A DNA stretch of 58,270 bases from Spirochaetes bacterium GWE1_32_154 (GTDB lineage: Bacteria > Spirochaetota > GWE2-31-10): NCBI GenBank assembly GCA_001829315.1, contig MIAY01000009.1, forward strand, positions 1-58,270. The letters run 5' to 3'. Made by a program: the position numbers and the translations under genes. Below the pieces are notes generated by a model. That model made no database searches. It saw only the letters and a program-made list of their open reading frames with translations, and had not been told where the DNA came from. This document shows positions 45,488 through 54,924 of this stretch, in pieces (within the stretch, counting starts at the first letter, position 1; the number at the start of each line of letters is the position of its first letter).

Positions 45488-47954
45488 TCGAGGGTTTACA
45501 TCACGGGCAAATAAGATAATAAATACCGATGGGCAAACAGAAGCAAAACGGTTTAATTCAGATAAACTTCAACCGGAACATATAGTTCTTGCTATTTTAA
45601 AAGATGAAGACGGTGCTGCCGTAAAAATATTAAGAAATCTTGGTGTCGATATTTTTGAAGTAATTGATGATCTTGAAGAAATTGTTGAAAAAAATGACGG
45701 ACCTCCATATCTTGGTAATGTAGTTCAATCTCAAGAAACAAAAAGAATGCTGGAAGTCAGTTCAATAGAAGCAAATAACATGGGGTATTCTTTTATTGGT
45801 ACTGAACACTTAATGCTTGCTGCTATGCTTGATAATCTTTCTTTATTCAGTCATGTTATGGAAGAATACGGGATTTTCGCAGATATTTTTAAAGATGGTA
45901 TTGTTCGTCTTATTGGTTTTGGGAAATCAGAGGTGAAATCGAAAGAGGTTAAAAAAACACCGATTCTTGATGAATTTACCAGGGACTTAACGGCATTAGC
46001 ATCAAAAAATGCACTTGATAAAGTAGTGGGACGTGAAAATGAAATTAAAAGGCTTGTTCAGATACTTACCCGGAGAATAAAAAATAACCCGGTTTTAGTC
46101 GGTAGTCCCGGTGTAGGTAAAACTGCGATAGTTGAAGGTCTTGCTCAAAGGATTATTTCTAAAAACATACCGGATGTGTTGCTTGGAAAAAGGGTTGTAA
46201 CCCTCGATATCGGGCAGTTAATAGCAGGAACAAAATATCGTGGTGAATTTGAAGAACGATTGAAGCGATTAATGAAAGAAATTCGGGAAGTTGGTAATAT
46301 TATTCTTTTTATCGATGAGTTACATACAATTATTGGAGCAGGAGCGGCAGAGGGGTCAGTAGATGCATCAAATATGATAAAACCTGCATTATCCCGGGGT
46401 GAAATACAATGTATTGGAGCAACCACTATTGATGAATATAGAAAATATATTGAAAAAGATGCTGCACTTGAAAGAAGATTTCAAACAATTCTTATTGATG
46501 AACCAAGTATAAGTGAAACAATTGAAATTATTAAAGGTAATAAAGCTCTTTATGAAGAACATCATAATGTAATTTATACCGATAAAGCTATTGAACAAGC
46601 TGTAATATTAAGTAAACGTTATATTACAGATAGATTTATGCCGGATAAAGCAATTGATATTATTGATGAGGCAGGCTCAAGGTTAAGACTTAAAACATCA
46701 TCAAAACCAATTGAAATATACAATTTTGAGAAGAAAATATCTGATTTGGAAATCAGAAAAAATAAATTGGCAAAAGAACAATTATTTGAAGAGTGTATTC
46801 TTATTCAGGATGAAATAAGAAATCTAATGATTGATAAAGAAACACTTATGCTTAACTGGCAAAAATCAATTACAAAAGAAAAACAGGAAGTTACCGAAGC
46901 TGAAATTTGTCAGGTAATTTCAGATATTACAAAAATTCCATTGTCTGAGATTGAAGAAGAGGAAACTGAAAAATTATTGCACCTTGAGGAAGAACTTCAT
47001 AAAAGAATTATCGGTCAGAATGAAGCGATCAGTTCTGTGTCTGCAGCAGTCAGACGGTCAAGACTTGGTTTGGCATCAAGAAAAAGACCGATGGGTTCAT
47101 TTATTTTTTTAGGTCCTACCGGTGTTGGTAAAACAGAACTTGCGAAGGCACTTGCAAAAATTCTGCTTGGTAATGAAAATGCAATGATCAGACTTGATAT
47201 GTCAGACTATATGGAAAAGCATAATGCCTCAAGATTAGTCGGAGCTCCTCCCGGATATGTCGGCTATGAGAATGGGGGGATATTAACTGAGAAAATCAGA
47301 AAGAATCCTTATTCAATTGTACTTTTTGATGAGATAGAAAAAGCCCATCCTGATATATTTAATATGTTACTTCAGATACTTGAAGAGGGTGAATTGCATG
47401 ATAATCTTGGACATAAAGTTTCATTTAAAAATTGTATTATAATTATGACTTCTAATCTTGGTGCCAGGGAAATCAATAAAGAGAATACACTTGGTTTTGC
47501 AATGAGTGATGCTAATCAAATATTCAAAGATATAAAAGGTGCTGCTTTAAATGAACTAAAACGATATTTCAGTCCTGAATTTATCAATAGAATAGATGAT
47601 ATGATTGTTTTTCATCCATTAACAAAAGAAGAATTATATCAGGTTATTGATATTGCATTTAAAGAAACATCAGACAATCTGATTGATGATCGAAAAATAA
47701 ATATTACACTTGATGATTCAGTAAAAGACTTTATCATTGAAAAGTATTATGATAAAAAATATGGAGCAAGACCACTTAGAAGGGCTTTGCAGAAAGAAAT
47801 TATTGATCGTTTGTCGATTGAATTGTTGAGTAAAAAGATTAATATGGATGATGATATTTGTGCTGTTTATATTGATGAGCAGGTTCAATTTAATAGAATA
47901 AATAAAGAGATTTATAGTAAAAAAGTAAAAAAGGTTGAAGCTCTTGTTGAATAG
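45480..47954 (+). CDS. clpC: ClpC AAA+ unfoldase
   Basis: The 824-residue protein has a Clp N-terminal domain (about 1-145), D1 with Walker A GSPGVGKTA (near residue 207), a middle domain with a UVR-like EQLFEECILIQDEIRNL, and D2 with GPTGVGKTEL (near 545). The ClpP-binding LGF loop is in NTLGFAMS. All ATPase motifs appear intact. It unfolds proteins for ClpP, which is not encoded nearby. GGAGG lies 6 nt before the ATG, inside mcsB. Confidence 0.95.
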   Translation: MYNRGFTSRANKIINTDGQTEAKRFNSDKLQPEHIVLAILKDEDGAAVKILRNLGVDIFEVIDDLEEIVEKNDGPPYLGNVVQSQETKRMLEVSSIEANNMGYSFIGTEHLMLAAMLDNLSLFSHVMEEYGIFADIFKDGIVRLIGFGKSEVKSKEVKKTPILDEFTRDLTALASKNALDKVVGRENEIKRLVQILTRRIKNNPVLVGSPGVGKTAIVEGLAQRIISKNIPDVLLGKRVVTLDIGQLIAGTKYRGEFEERLKRLMKEIREVGNIILFIDELHTIIGAGAAEGSVDASNMIKPALSRGEIQCIGATTIDEYRKYIEKDAALERRFQTILIDEPSISETIEIIKGNKALYEEHHNVIYTDKAIEQAVILSKRYITDRFMPDKAIDIIDEAGSRLRLKTSSKPIEIYNFEKKISDLEIRKNKLAKEQLFEECILIQDEIRNLMIDKETLMLNWQKSITKEKQEVTEAEICQVISDITKIPLSEIEEEETEKLLHLEEELHKRIIGQNEAISSVSAAVRRSRLGLASRKRPMGSFIFLGPTGVGKTELAKALAKILLGNENAMIRLDMSDYMEKHNASRLVGAPPGYVGYENGGILTEKIRKNPYSIVLFDEIEKAHPDIFNMLLQILEEGELHDNLGHKVSFKNCIIIMTSNLGAREINKENTLGFAMSDANQIFKDIKGAALNELKRYFSPEFINRIDDMIVFHPLTKEELYQVIDIAFKETSDNLIDDRKINITLDDSVKDFIIEKYYDKKYGARPLRRALQKEIIDRLSIELLSKKINMDDDICAVYIDEQVQFNRINKEIYSKKVKKVEALVE

Positions 47955-50652
47955 AAGCAGATTGTTTATTATTCTTTATTTTTCAATAACACTATTCATG
48001 TATTGCGATGTCAACTTTGATTATAGAGCCTCATATTCATTGTATCGTGATGGGTTTTACGATATCGCAGAAAGATCATTTACAGAATTTCTTGAAAAAT
48101 ATCCCGATTCAATATACCGGGAAAAGGCATTATATTTTGTTTCGTTATCAATGATGAAACAAAATAATTTGAAAGGATCAATTCAATCGCTAACAGAATT
48201 AGCAAAAAATCCTGCATTTGAATATAGAGATGCAGTTGTCTATAATCTTACACTCAATTATCATGAGGCAGGAGATTATAGTAAATCCCTGGAATATTAT
48301 ACAATTGCTCGAACACTTAATCTGTCTTCTGAATGGCAGGAAAATATACTATTTACAGCGATAAAAAATTATATTTTTTTAAATAATGAGCCAAAAGCAA
48401 TTGAATTAGCAGATCAATACATTACCAAACAACAATATGAAATTCACAAAATGGATATTCTTAAATTCATGTCGGATTATTATTTAGCTAATAAGAATTA
48501 TCAGAAAGCAATTATACACATTGATTTGATGATTACTGAAAAGAATTTATTGCCGTCAGATAGAGAAATTGTATCTTATAATTATTTATATTCATTATTT
48601 ATGCTTGGAAGAGATCGGGATGTTGTTTCTTTTTTTGAAAGAAACGAACTGCAATATACATCGGAATTATATGAAATTGTAGCTGATTGTTACTATAGAC
48701 TGGGGGATAAAGAAAAGTCTTTTGCTATTCTAGATACATTGTATATGAATACAAAAGATCATGAGATAGCCTATAAGCAATCAGTTATTCTTTCGGAAGC
48801 AAAAAATTATCGTAAAGCTTTAGAATTATTAGAATCCCGTAGTAATCCGGTTGATTATATTTTAGAAAAGGCACAATTCGCCATGTTGATTCCTGATGCT
48901 TCCAAAAGTTTGCAAATATTCAAAAGGAAAAAAATAACAGATTATAGTAGAGAGGAAATTATTGCGTTTACTGATATCGTGAATTTTCTTAATGATACCC
49001 GGTCATATAAAAATATTGCTGATAACATTATAATTTGTGATTCACTTTTAAATACTGAAAGAAATCTAATTTTATATAATACCGGAGTTGCATTGTATAA
49101 TGCCGGAGAGTATAAAAGTTCATCAACTGTAATGAATCGCTGGATAAAAGAATTCACCGATGATCTTTTATATGATCGTGTTTTATATATGAACGGGGTT
49201 GCTCAAAAGAATCTGAAACAATACCAGAATGCCATCAGTGAATTTTCTAAAGTACAAAGGATCAAAAAGGAAGATAAAATCTATTATGAATCTTTTGTTG
49301 AAAAAGGAGAGTGTTTTTTTTATTTAAAAGAATATGCTCAGGCCATCAAAATGTATGAATTGTATTTAGCAAATAAAATAACTGATGTTAGAAAAAATGA
49401 ATGTATGCTTCAACTTGGTAATGCCCATTATAATATAAAAAAATATACCAATGCGTATAAAGTGTATGATAATTATAAAAAGCTCTATGGTAATAAAAAT
49501 AACATTTATGTGAAGATAGCTGATACATTTCTTAAAAGTGCTAATTATAAAGAAGCCCAGGAGTATTTTGCTAATCAATCAAATATTGGAGATTATCCAT
49601 TTTTTGTTTTTTTATTCTCCACATTTAAAAATGAAGACTTTGCAACAGTTTTTAATAATAAACAAAACATATACGCCTATGAGAAAACTGAATATTTTAA
49701 AGAAATGCTTTATCTTGTCGTTTTATCCGGCCAGAAAATGAAAAAGAATGAAGAACTCATTGTCGTTTCTGAGAAAAACAAACAATTAATAGTAAGTGAA
49801 CATTCAGGAAAAATCCGAAGAGCATTGCTATACTCTTTTCTTAAAATTAGAAGAGATGACCTTGCTGTTTCGCTTTTTGAAAAACCGGATAATACAATGT
49901 ACTATTTTCTCGGTGAATCATTTTGTGATTTTTTATACCCTGAAATTGCAACAAAATGGTTTAACAATGTCATTAATAATAAAATTACACTGGAATACCG
50001 GGAAATATTAAAAGTCTTTAAGTTTTATATTGAAACAAATAATTATACAATGGCAGAAAAGACAGCAGAGTTTATGAGTATATTATTTCCGGTATCTTTT
50101 GAGCCTTTATTATTTAAATATATAATTTATATAAATACCGGGAATTTTGAAGAACTAAAAAAGCTTTCGACTCATTCTAGAATAAAAGAAAATAAAATTT
50201 TTGAAACACTTGTAAAATTTTCACTTGAGTATTTAACAGATATGAATAAAGAGAAATATTTGAATCATCTTTCAAATCTTCTAGATGATGCGGATATTGA
50301 TACTGCAGTAATTAAACAAGTAATAAAACAGATTTTTTTACTATCAATTGATCTTGCTGATTATAAGAAAGCAATAGTTGTTATTAATAAAATTCCATCA
50401 GCAAAAATGAATTCAATTGACGCAGACATACGAATTCTTGAGGCTTTGATCTATGAGAAAACAGGAAATATTGAGAAAGCAATAGATTTATATTTAAAAA
50501 TATACTACATTTACCCTACTGATATATTTGTTGTTTACACCTCAATACTTCGGGTTATTAACATATACAAAGTAACAAATGAAATTCAGAGGATTAAAAA
50601 AATTAAAGAAATGTTCGAAGACAAGTATTTTATTATTGAAGGAAAAATATGA
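47935..50652 (+). CDS. Large exported TPR protein
   Basis: The 905-residue protein has a short hydrophobic leader (LFIILYFSITLFMYC). The Cys there could make it a lipoprotein, although the lipobox is imperfect. TPR-like helices run through the rest, for example SLYRDGFYDIAERSFTEFLEKY and KYTNAYKVYDNYKK. The start is a TTG inside the end of clpC (20-base overlap). TTG codons at 47944 and 47947 are alternatives. The overlap ties it to clpC, and a scaffold or envelope role is likely. No precise family was recognised. Confidence 0.75.
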   Translation: MKLLLNRSRLFIILYFSITLFMYCDVNFDYRASYSLYRDGFYDIAERSFTEFLEKYPDSIYREKALYFVSLSMMKQNNLKGSIQSLTELAKNPAFEYRDAVVYNLTLNYHEAGDYSKSLEYYTIARTLNLSSEWQENILFTAIKNYIFLNNEPKAIELADQYITKQQYEIHKMDILKFMSDYYLANKNYQKAIIHIDLMITEKNLLPSDREIVSYNYLYSLFMLGRDRDVVSFFERNELQYTSELYEIVADCYYRLGDKEKSFAILDTLYMNTKDHEIAYKQSVILSEAKNYRKALELLESRSNPVDYILEKAQFAMLIPDASKSLQIFKRKKITDYSREEIIAFTDIVNFLNDTRSYKNIADNIIICDSLLNTERNLILYNTGVALYNAGEYKSSSTVMNRWIKEFTDDLLYDRVLYMNGVAQKNLKQYQNAISEFSKVQRIKKEDKIYYESFVEKGECFFYLKEYAQAIKMYELYLANKITDVRKNECMLQLGNAHYNIKKYTNAYKVYDNYKKLYGNKNNIYVKIADTFLKSANYKEAQEYFANQSNIGDYPFFVFLFSTFKNEDFATVFNNKQNIYAYEKTEYFKEMLYLVVLSGQKMKKNEELIVVSEKNKQLIVSEHSGKIRRALLYSFLKIRRDDLAVSLFEKPDNTMYYFLGESFCDFLYPEIATKWFNNVINNKITLEYREILKVFKFYIETNNYTMAEKTAEFMSILFPVSFEPLLFKYIIYINTGNFEELKKLSTHSRIKENKIFETLVKFSLEYLTDMNKEKYLNHLSNLLDDADIDTAVIKQVIKQIFLLSIDLADYKKAIVVINKIPSAKMNSIDADIRILEALIYEKTGNIEKAIDLYLKIYYIYPTDIFVVYTSILRVINIYKVTNEIQRIKKIKEMFEDKYFIIEGKI

Positions 50653-52163
50653 CAGTAACTAAATATCTGAAATTGCTGATATTTTTTTTTATTCTTTTTT
50701 TTATTCTTATTTTTACTTTTCAAAGTTGTAAGAAAAAAAATGAACAGATTTCAAGTGATTTCTTTTTATCGGAAAATTTGTATACTTTTGATCAGTCTAT
50801 TTCAAGTAATGACGAAAGACTTCCTGTATCTGTAATTAAATTAAGACAGTATATTGGCAGTGACTTTGAACCGGTAGGTTATAAAGTTTTTAACTCGAAG
50901 AAGTCTAATTACGAAGATTTGATTTTTTGTTATAAAGAAAATCAAGCATCGAATGTTAAAATAATAATATTTTCTGTATTACCAAATGAAATATTAAGAA
51001 AACAGTTTGAATTTCAAACAACTATTTCTGAAAAAAAAGATTTTTCTATTCAAGTGTCGAATCTTTTCTTTGAAGATGATTCTTATATTCTTATAGAGGG
51101 TATAGATGATCAAAATAATAGAGCTCTCTATATATTCAGTAATAACATGGCTGATAACTTTTCATTATTACAAAACTTTTCAGCAACTTATTCAATATTT
51201 TATGATTTTACTGAAAAAGATTATGAAGGGGCTAAATATTTTGTTTTGAAAAATATTGTTTTGCTTAATAATGCATTAAGTGCAACCAACACCACTATTC
51301 AGAGAAAAGATATTTTTATATGGGATTATTCTTTAAAATCTTTTATTTTGTCAGAAAGTTCGCAGATAATACCTCAAAGTATTTCTGATATTTCATCAGA
51401 GATTTTATATTCAAGTGAAAATTATTTTTATTTTATTCGTGGTTTCTGGTACTCTGAAAAATATAAAAAGATGATTGATAAAAATAGTATAAATCCGGAT
51501 GATTTTGAAAGAGATGCAATTAAATATGCTTATTTTAGCGAAAATAATGGTATAAAACAAGTTCATATAAATTATGGTGATTATGCCGATATTTATAATA
51601 TTGATAAAATAATCAAAATGGGTGGTCAAAAACCCGGTTTGCGGTTGACTCTGAAAGATCCTGTTTCATTAAATATTGTTGACTATCGATATGTCGATCT
51701 TTTTTTATTTGATAATTCTTTGATAAAAGTTAAAGGTCCGGAAGATTATGATTATGAAAGTTATGTGAGACTTCCTAAGCCCTTTATTGAATATATCAAT
51801 GAAGTTCGTAGTACAAACAAGGATTCAGAAATTGAGAAGTTTAAGCAATCACTTAACGGAACATATTCAAATAGTGAGTTTGTTATTGAATTTATGCACA
51901 ATCAATTTAGAATATCTAAAGATGCTATTACAGATACAGGAGAAATAAAACTAGAGAAAAAAGATGAAAATTTCATTTTATTTTTCTTATTTACAACTCA
52001 AAATAGGATTCTGGGTAAAAAATATTATTTTATAGATAAAATTAATGAAGAAAGAGTTATATTAATCTCAGTTAATCCGACTCTTAATGGATATGTTATC
52101 GAAAATAATCGACCTGTAACATTGACAAGAAAAAATATTGCTAATTCAACAAGTGGGATTTAA
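50649..52163 (+). CDS. Putative lipoprotein of unknown function
   Basis: The 504-residue protein has a long hydrophobic signal ending in FQSC (Cys near residue 27). Beta-rich sequence follows, with a C-terminal unit near residue 400 (LNGTYSNSEFVIEF). It overlaps the TPR gene by ATGA, with GAAGGA upstream. There is a faint resemblance to pallilysin-related lipoproteins of treponemes, but no zinc-protease HExxH motif was found, so I leave it unassigned. Confidence 0.6.
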   Translation: MTVTKYLKLLIFFFILFFILIFTFQSCKKKNEQISSDFFLSENLYTFDQSISSNDERLPVSVIKLRQYIGSDFEPVGYKVFNSKKSNYEDLIFCYKENQASNVKIIIFSVLPNEILRKQFEFQTTISEKKDFSIQVSNLFFEDDSYILIEGIDDQNNRALYIFSNNMADNFSLLQNFSATYSIFYDFTEKDYEGAKYFVLKNIVLLNNALSATNTTIQRKDIFIWDYSLKSFILSESSQIIPQSISDISSEILYSSENYFYFIRGFWYSEKYKKMIDKNSINPDDFERDAIKYAYFSENNGIKQVHINYGDYADIYNIDKIIKMGGQKPGLRLTLKDPVSLNIVDYRYVDLFLFDNSLIKVKGPEDYDYESYVRLPKPFIEYINEVRSTNKDSEIEKFKQSLNGTYSNSEFVIEFMHNQFRISKDAITDTGEIKLEKKDENFILFFLFTTQNRILGKKYYFIDKINEERVILISVNPTLNGYVIENNRPVTLTRKNIANSTSGI

Positions 52164-52165
52164 AA

Positions 52166-53359
52166 ATGAATGTTAGAGTTAAACATTATAAAAAAGGTTC
52201 CTATATTTATCTTGAACAAAATAATGCTCTTGATGATTTTTTTATTTTACAAAAGGGTGAGATAAAAATTACTAAATTCAATGCTTTAAAAGGTGATGTT
52301 GAAGAAGTAAAAACAAATGGTTATATTTTCGGAATAAAACAATGTATTACACAAATACCTGAGGGTGAAAGAGTTGAGGCATATACTGACTGTGATGTAA
52401 TAATTATCAATAAAAATCAGATTGAACAATTATACACTGATTCTCCAAAAGTGATTTTAAAGATATTATCCGAATATAGTGAAATATTACGAAATCTTGA
52501 TATGGCACTGCTTGAAAAAGACCTTTTACTCAATTTCATGCGAAGGGATGAAGTCATACTTGATATTGCTGATCAGTATATTTCAATAAATGAACCGGGA
52601 ATTGCTGCACATTTATTGCAAAGTTATGTTAATGAGAAACCGGAGAATATTACAAACTTAGATAAAGCTAAAGAAAAATTAAAAGATTTACCGGAAACAA
52701 AGGTTTATAAAACAGATCAAGCGTTTGATAATAAACTTTTTACTCCTAATCAGGTAATATTTGTTGAAATGGAACAGGGTGATTCATTTTATATGATAAG
52801 AACCGGTAAAGTTAAAATAACAAATATTAGAAAAGGGAAACAAGTTCTTATTGCAGTATTAAACGAAGGTTCAATTTTTGGCGAAATGGCTATTTTAAAT
52901 AATAAACCACGAAATGCTACAGCAATCGCAGATTCTCTGTGCGAGGTTTCTATTATTAACAAAAAAAGTATCGGTAATTTACCTGCTTCATTGTTCTATA
53001 ATATATTAGAACATCTAACCCATCGTATTTGGATGACTGAAAAAATATTATTCTGTATGGATCTCCATAATCCTGTGGCGAGGGCATATTATTTACTCGC
53101 TGCAAAGGTTAAGCAGAATGTGAAAAAAAACGATATGATTAATTCCGGGTATGTTTTTCATTATAAATCAACTCTCGAAGAATTGTATAACATGGCAAAT
53201 ATTACTGATGCTCAAAAAGATTTAATGTATGAATTTGAAAAAGATGAGAATATACAAATTTATGATAATACAATTAAGATTCGTAACATTAAGGTTCTTT
53301 TTGATAAAAGCAGTTTTTATTTATCGCGATCAACAATAAAACAGAAGTCACATAAATAG
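52166..53359 (+). CDS. Protein with two cyclic-nucleotide-binding domains
   Basis: The 397-residue protein has two CNB modules (about 1-115 and 185-300). The second is more canonical, with GSIFGEMAILNNKPRNATAIA, which matches the phosphate-binding cassette including its Glu and Arg. The first has the beta-barrel pattern but a poor cassette. A C-terminal helical region lacks a clear DNA-binding motif. It may bind cAMP or another nucleotide as a regulator or adaptor. It starts 2 nt after the lipoprotein gene and ends the overlapping clpC operon. Confidence 0.8.
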   Translation: MNVRVKHYKKGSYIYLEQNNALDDFFILQKGEIKITKFNALKGDVEEVKTNGYIFGIKQCITQIPEGERVEAYTDCDVIIINKNQIEQLYTDSPKVILKILSEYSEILRNLDMALLEKDLLLNFMRRDEVILDIADQYISINEPGIAAHLLQSYVNEKPENITNLDKAKEKLKDLPETKVYKTDQAFDNKLFTPNQVIFVEMEQGDSFYMIRTGKVKITNIRKGKQVLIAVLNEGSIFGEMAILNNKPRNATAIADSLCEVSIINKKSIGNLPASLFYNILEHLTHRIWMTEKILFCMDLHNPVARAYYLLAAKVKQNVKKNDMINSGYVFHYKSTLEELYNMANITDAQKDLMYEFEKDENIQIYDNTIKIRNIKVLFDKSSFYLSRSTIKQKSHK

Positions 53360-53411
53360 AGTTAGAATAATTTAATATTCCTTGATTACCACATGGTTAA
53401 TTATATATAAA

Positions 53412-53634
53412 ATGGTTGACCTCTTACTAAAAAAGGATGAATATTTCGGAAGAGCTGTTCTTTTAGCCGATAAATTACTTTTTTTTGAGCAACAAAAAAT
53501 ACTAATTACTTTCATGGAAGCATGTTCTCATTGATAAATCAAAAGAAAAAAATGAATCTACGGAATTTGGTACATATAATTTTGGAAAAAAATTGGACTC
53601 TATTAATATTCGAGAGTATGCACATGAAGATTGA
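53412..53634 (+). pseudogene. Decayed antitoxin-like gene
   Basis: A 40-codon frame (MVDLLLKKDEYFGRAVLLAD) stops at 53532. The neighbouring frame then continues without an ATG to a stop at 53632, ending FGKKLDSINIREYAHED, which looks like an antitoxin C-terminus. The break suggests a frameshifted gene of about 75 codons. The last 11 bases overlap the PIN-like gene start at 53624, as in VapBC pairs. The assignment is tentative. Confidence 0.4.
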
Positions 53635-54036
53635 TGAAAAAATTGTTATTATACAAATATCCTCATATACTTTTTTAGTGCAGATTCAGAATTTCATTCA
53701 TTTGCAGGATCAATAATAACTGATAATAGAGATACAATTTTTATAACTCATAAATCAATTACAGAATTTGTCTGTGTTCTATCTAAAATAAAAATGTATG
53801 AAATAATCGATAAAGAATTACCTGAAATAATTAATAATTTCAATATACTTTTCCCGGATAACACAAGTTTACTCATTTTTAATAAACTGGTATTTGAACA
53901 CAAACCAAACGGAAATAAAGCTTATGATTATGACATAGCGTCTGTCATGCTTGCAAATAATATTAATAAGATTGTTACAATAAATGGAGATGATTTTAAA
54001 AAAATAAAAGAGATTTCTGTTATCTCAAACAAATAG
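53624..54036 (+). pseudogene. Frameshifted PIN-domain (VapC-like) toxin
   Basis: Joining two frames gives MKIDEKIV, then TNILIYFFSADSEFHS, then TEFVCVLSKI and finally AYDYDIASVMLANNINKIVT with GDDFKKIKEISVIS. This is the order of a PIN nuclease: the D-x-N-x-L start, a central Glu and a C-terminal Asp pair. At about 53643-53647 the bases ATTAT stand where a GAT codon is expected, which adds two bases. That shifts the frame and removes the first catalytic Asp. The product should be inactive. Confidence 0.6.
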
Positions 54037-54222
54037 CTTTGTTCAGCGAATGACATAGCTTCGATTCTATTAACAAGTCACTCTGAGATAAAATGATAAT
54101 AAGCGATTTCTAAAAACATATATAACAAGAAGATGAACCAGACGTATCCGTCAAATAACACCATACTAACATAAAATAATAAATATGATACACCTCATTT
54201 AAACAAAATTGAGGAGTAAAGA

Positions 54223-54525
54223 ATGCGACAGGATGCACTACATAAATGGACACAGATCATGAACACTTGGAAGAAGTCGGCGCTATCGATTGCTGATTTC
54301 TGTAAAGAACATAACCTTGATAAAAGCAATTTTTATCAATGGCGAAGACGATTAGAATCTGATGAAAAAGAAGAATTTGTTAAAGTAATCCCCGTGCCTC
54401 CCACTACGACTGCCATAACAGCAATCATCGTTCACCTTCCGGGGAATGTAAAAATTGAAGTTACTCAGGCAACAGACTTAAAACTTCTTCACAGAATTAT
54501 TAACAGTCTTGGCGGTGCTCTATGA
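54223..54525 (+). CDS. tnpA: IS66 TnpA
   Basis: The 100-residue protein has the IS66 TnpA helix-turn-helix (SIADFCKEHNLDKSNFYQWRR), a short Lys/Glu-rich linker and a conserved C-terminus. GAGGAG precedes the ATG. It overlaps tnpB by ATGA. It is an accessory protein needed for transposition. Confidence 0.92.
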   Translation: MRQDALHKWTQIMNTWKKSALSIADFCKEHNLDKSNFYQWRRRLESDEKEEFVKVIPVPPTTTAITAIIVHLPGNVKIEVTQATDLKLLHRIINSLGGAL

Positions 54526-54869
54526 CCATAGATTTGTCACAAGTCACCATCATGCTTAAACCAGGCAGAACTGACTTCAGAAAACAGGTAAACGGACTTG
54601 CGCTGATCATTGAAAATGAGCTGAAGCAGAATATATTTTCAAACACCATATTCATATTCTGCTCCGGTGACCGAACAAAAATCAAGATACTCTACTGGGA
54701 TAAAAACGGATTTTGTCTCTGGCAGAAACGTCTTGAAGAAGCGAAATTTCCGTGGCCTGAAAATACCAGTCAGGCACGGACAATATCTCATTCAGAACTG
54801 CTGATGCTACTGTCCGGCATAGACTTTTTTCATGCACATAAAATATTGCATTATTCATCAGTAAATTGA
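54522..54869 (+). CDS. tnpB: IS66 TnpB
   Basis: The 115-residue protein is the IS66 Orf2 type, with GRTDFRKQVNGLALIIE, FCSGDRTKIKILYWDKNGFCLW and FPWP. It is full length. Its start overlaps the end of tnpA, so the two are translationally coupled. Confidence 0.95.
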   Translation: MTIDLSQVTIMLKPGRTDFRKQVNGLALIIENELKQNIFSNTIFIFCSGDRTKIKILYWDKNGFCLWQKRLEEAKFPWPENTSQARTISHSELLMLLSGIDFFHAHKILHYSSVN

Positions 54870-54924
54870 ATTTTTTCTGTAAAAAAACACCACTGACAGA
54901 TCTTAAAATGATATATAAAGTACT

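Noticed and set aside
50649-52163. Pallilysin-type protease
   Set aside because: The lipoprotein has a weak overall resemblance at most and no HExxH metal-binding motif was found.
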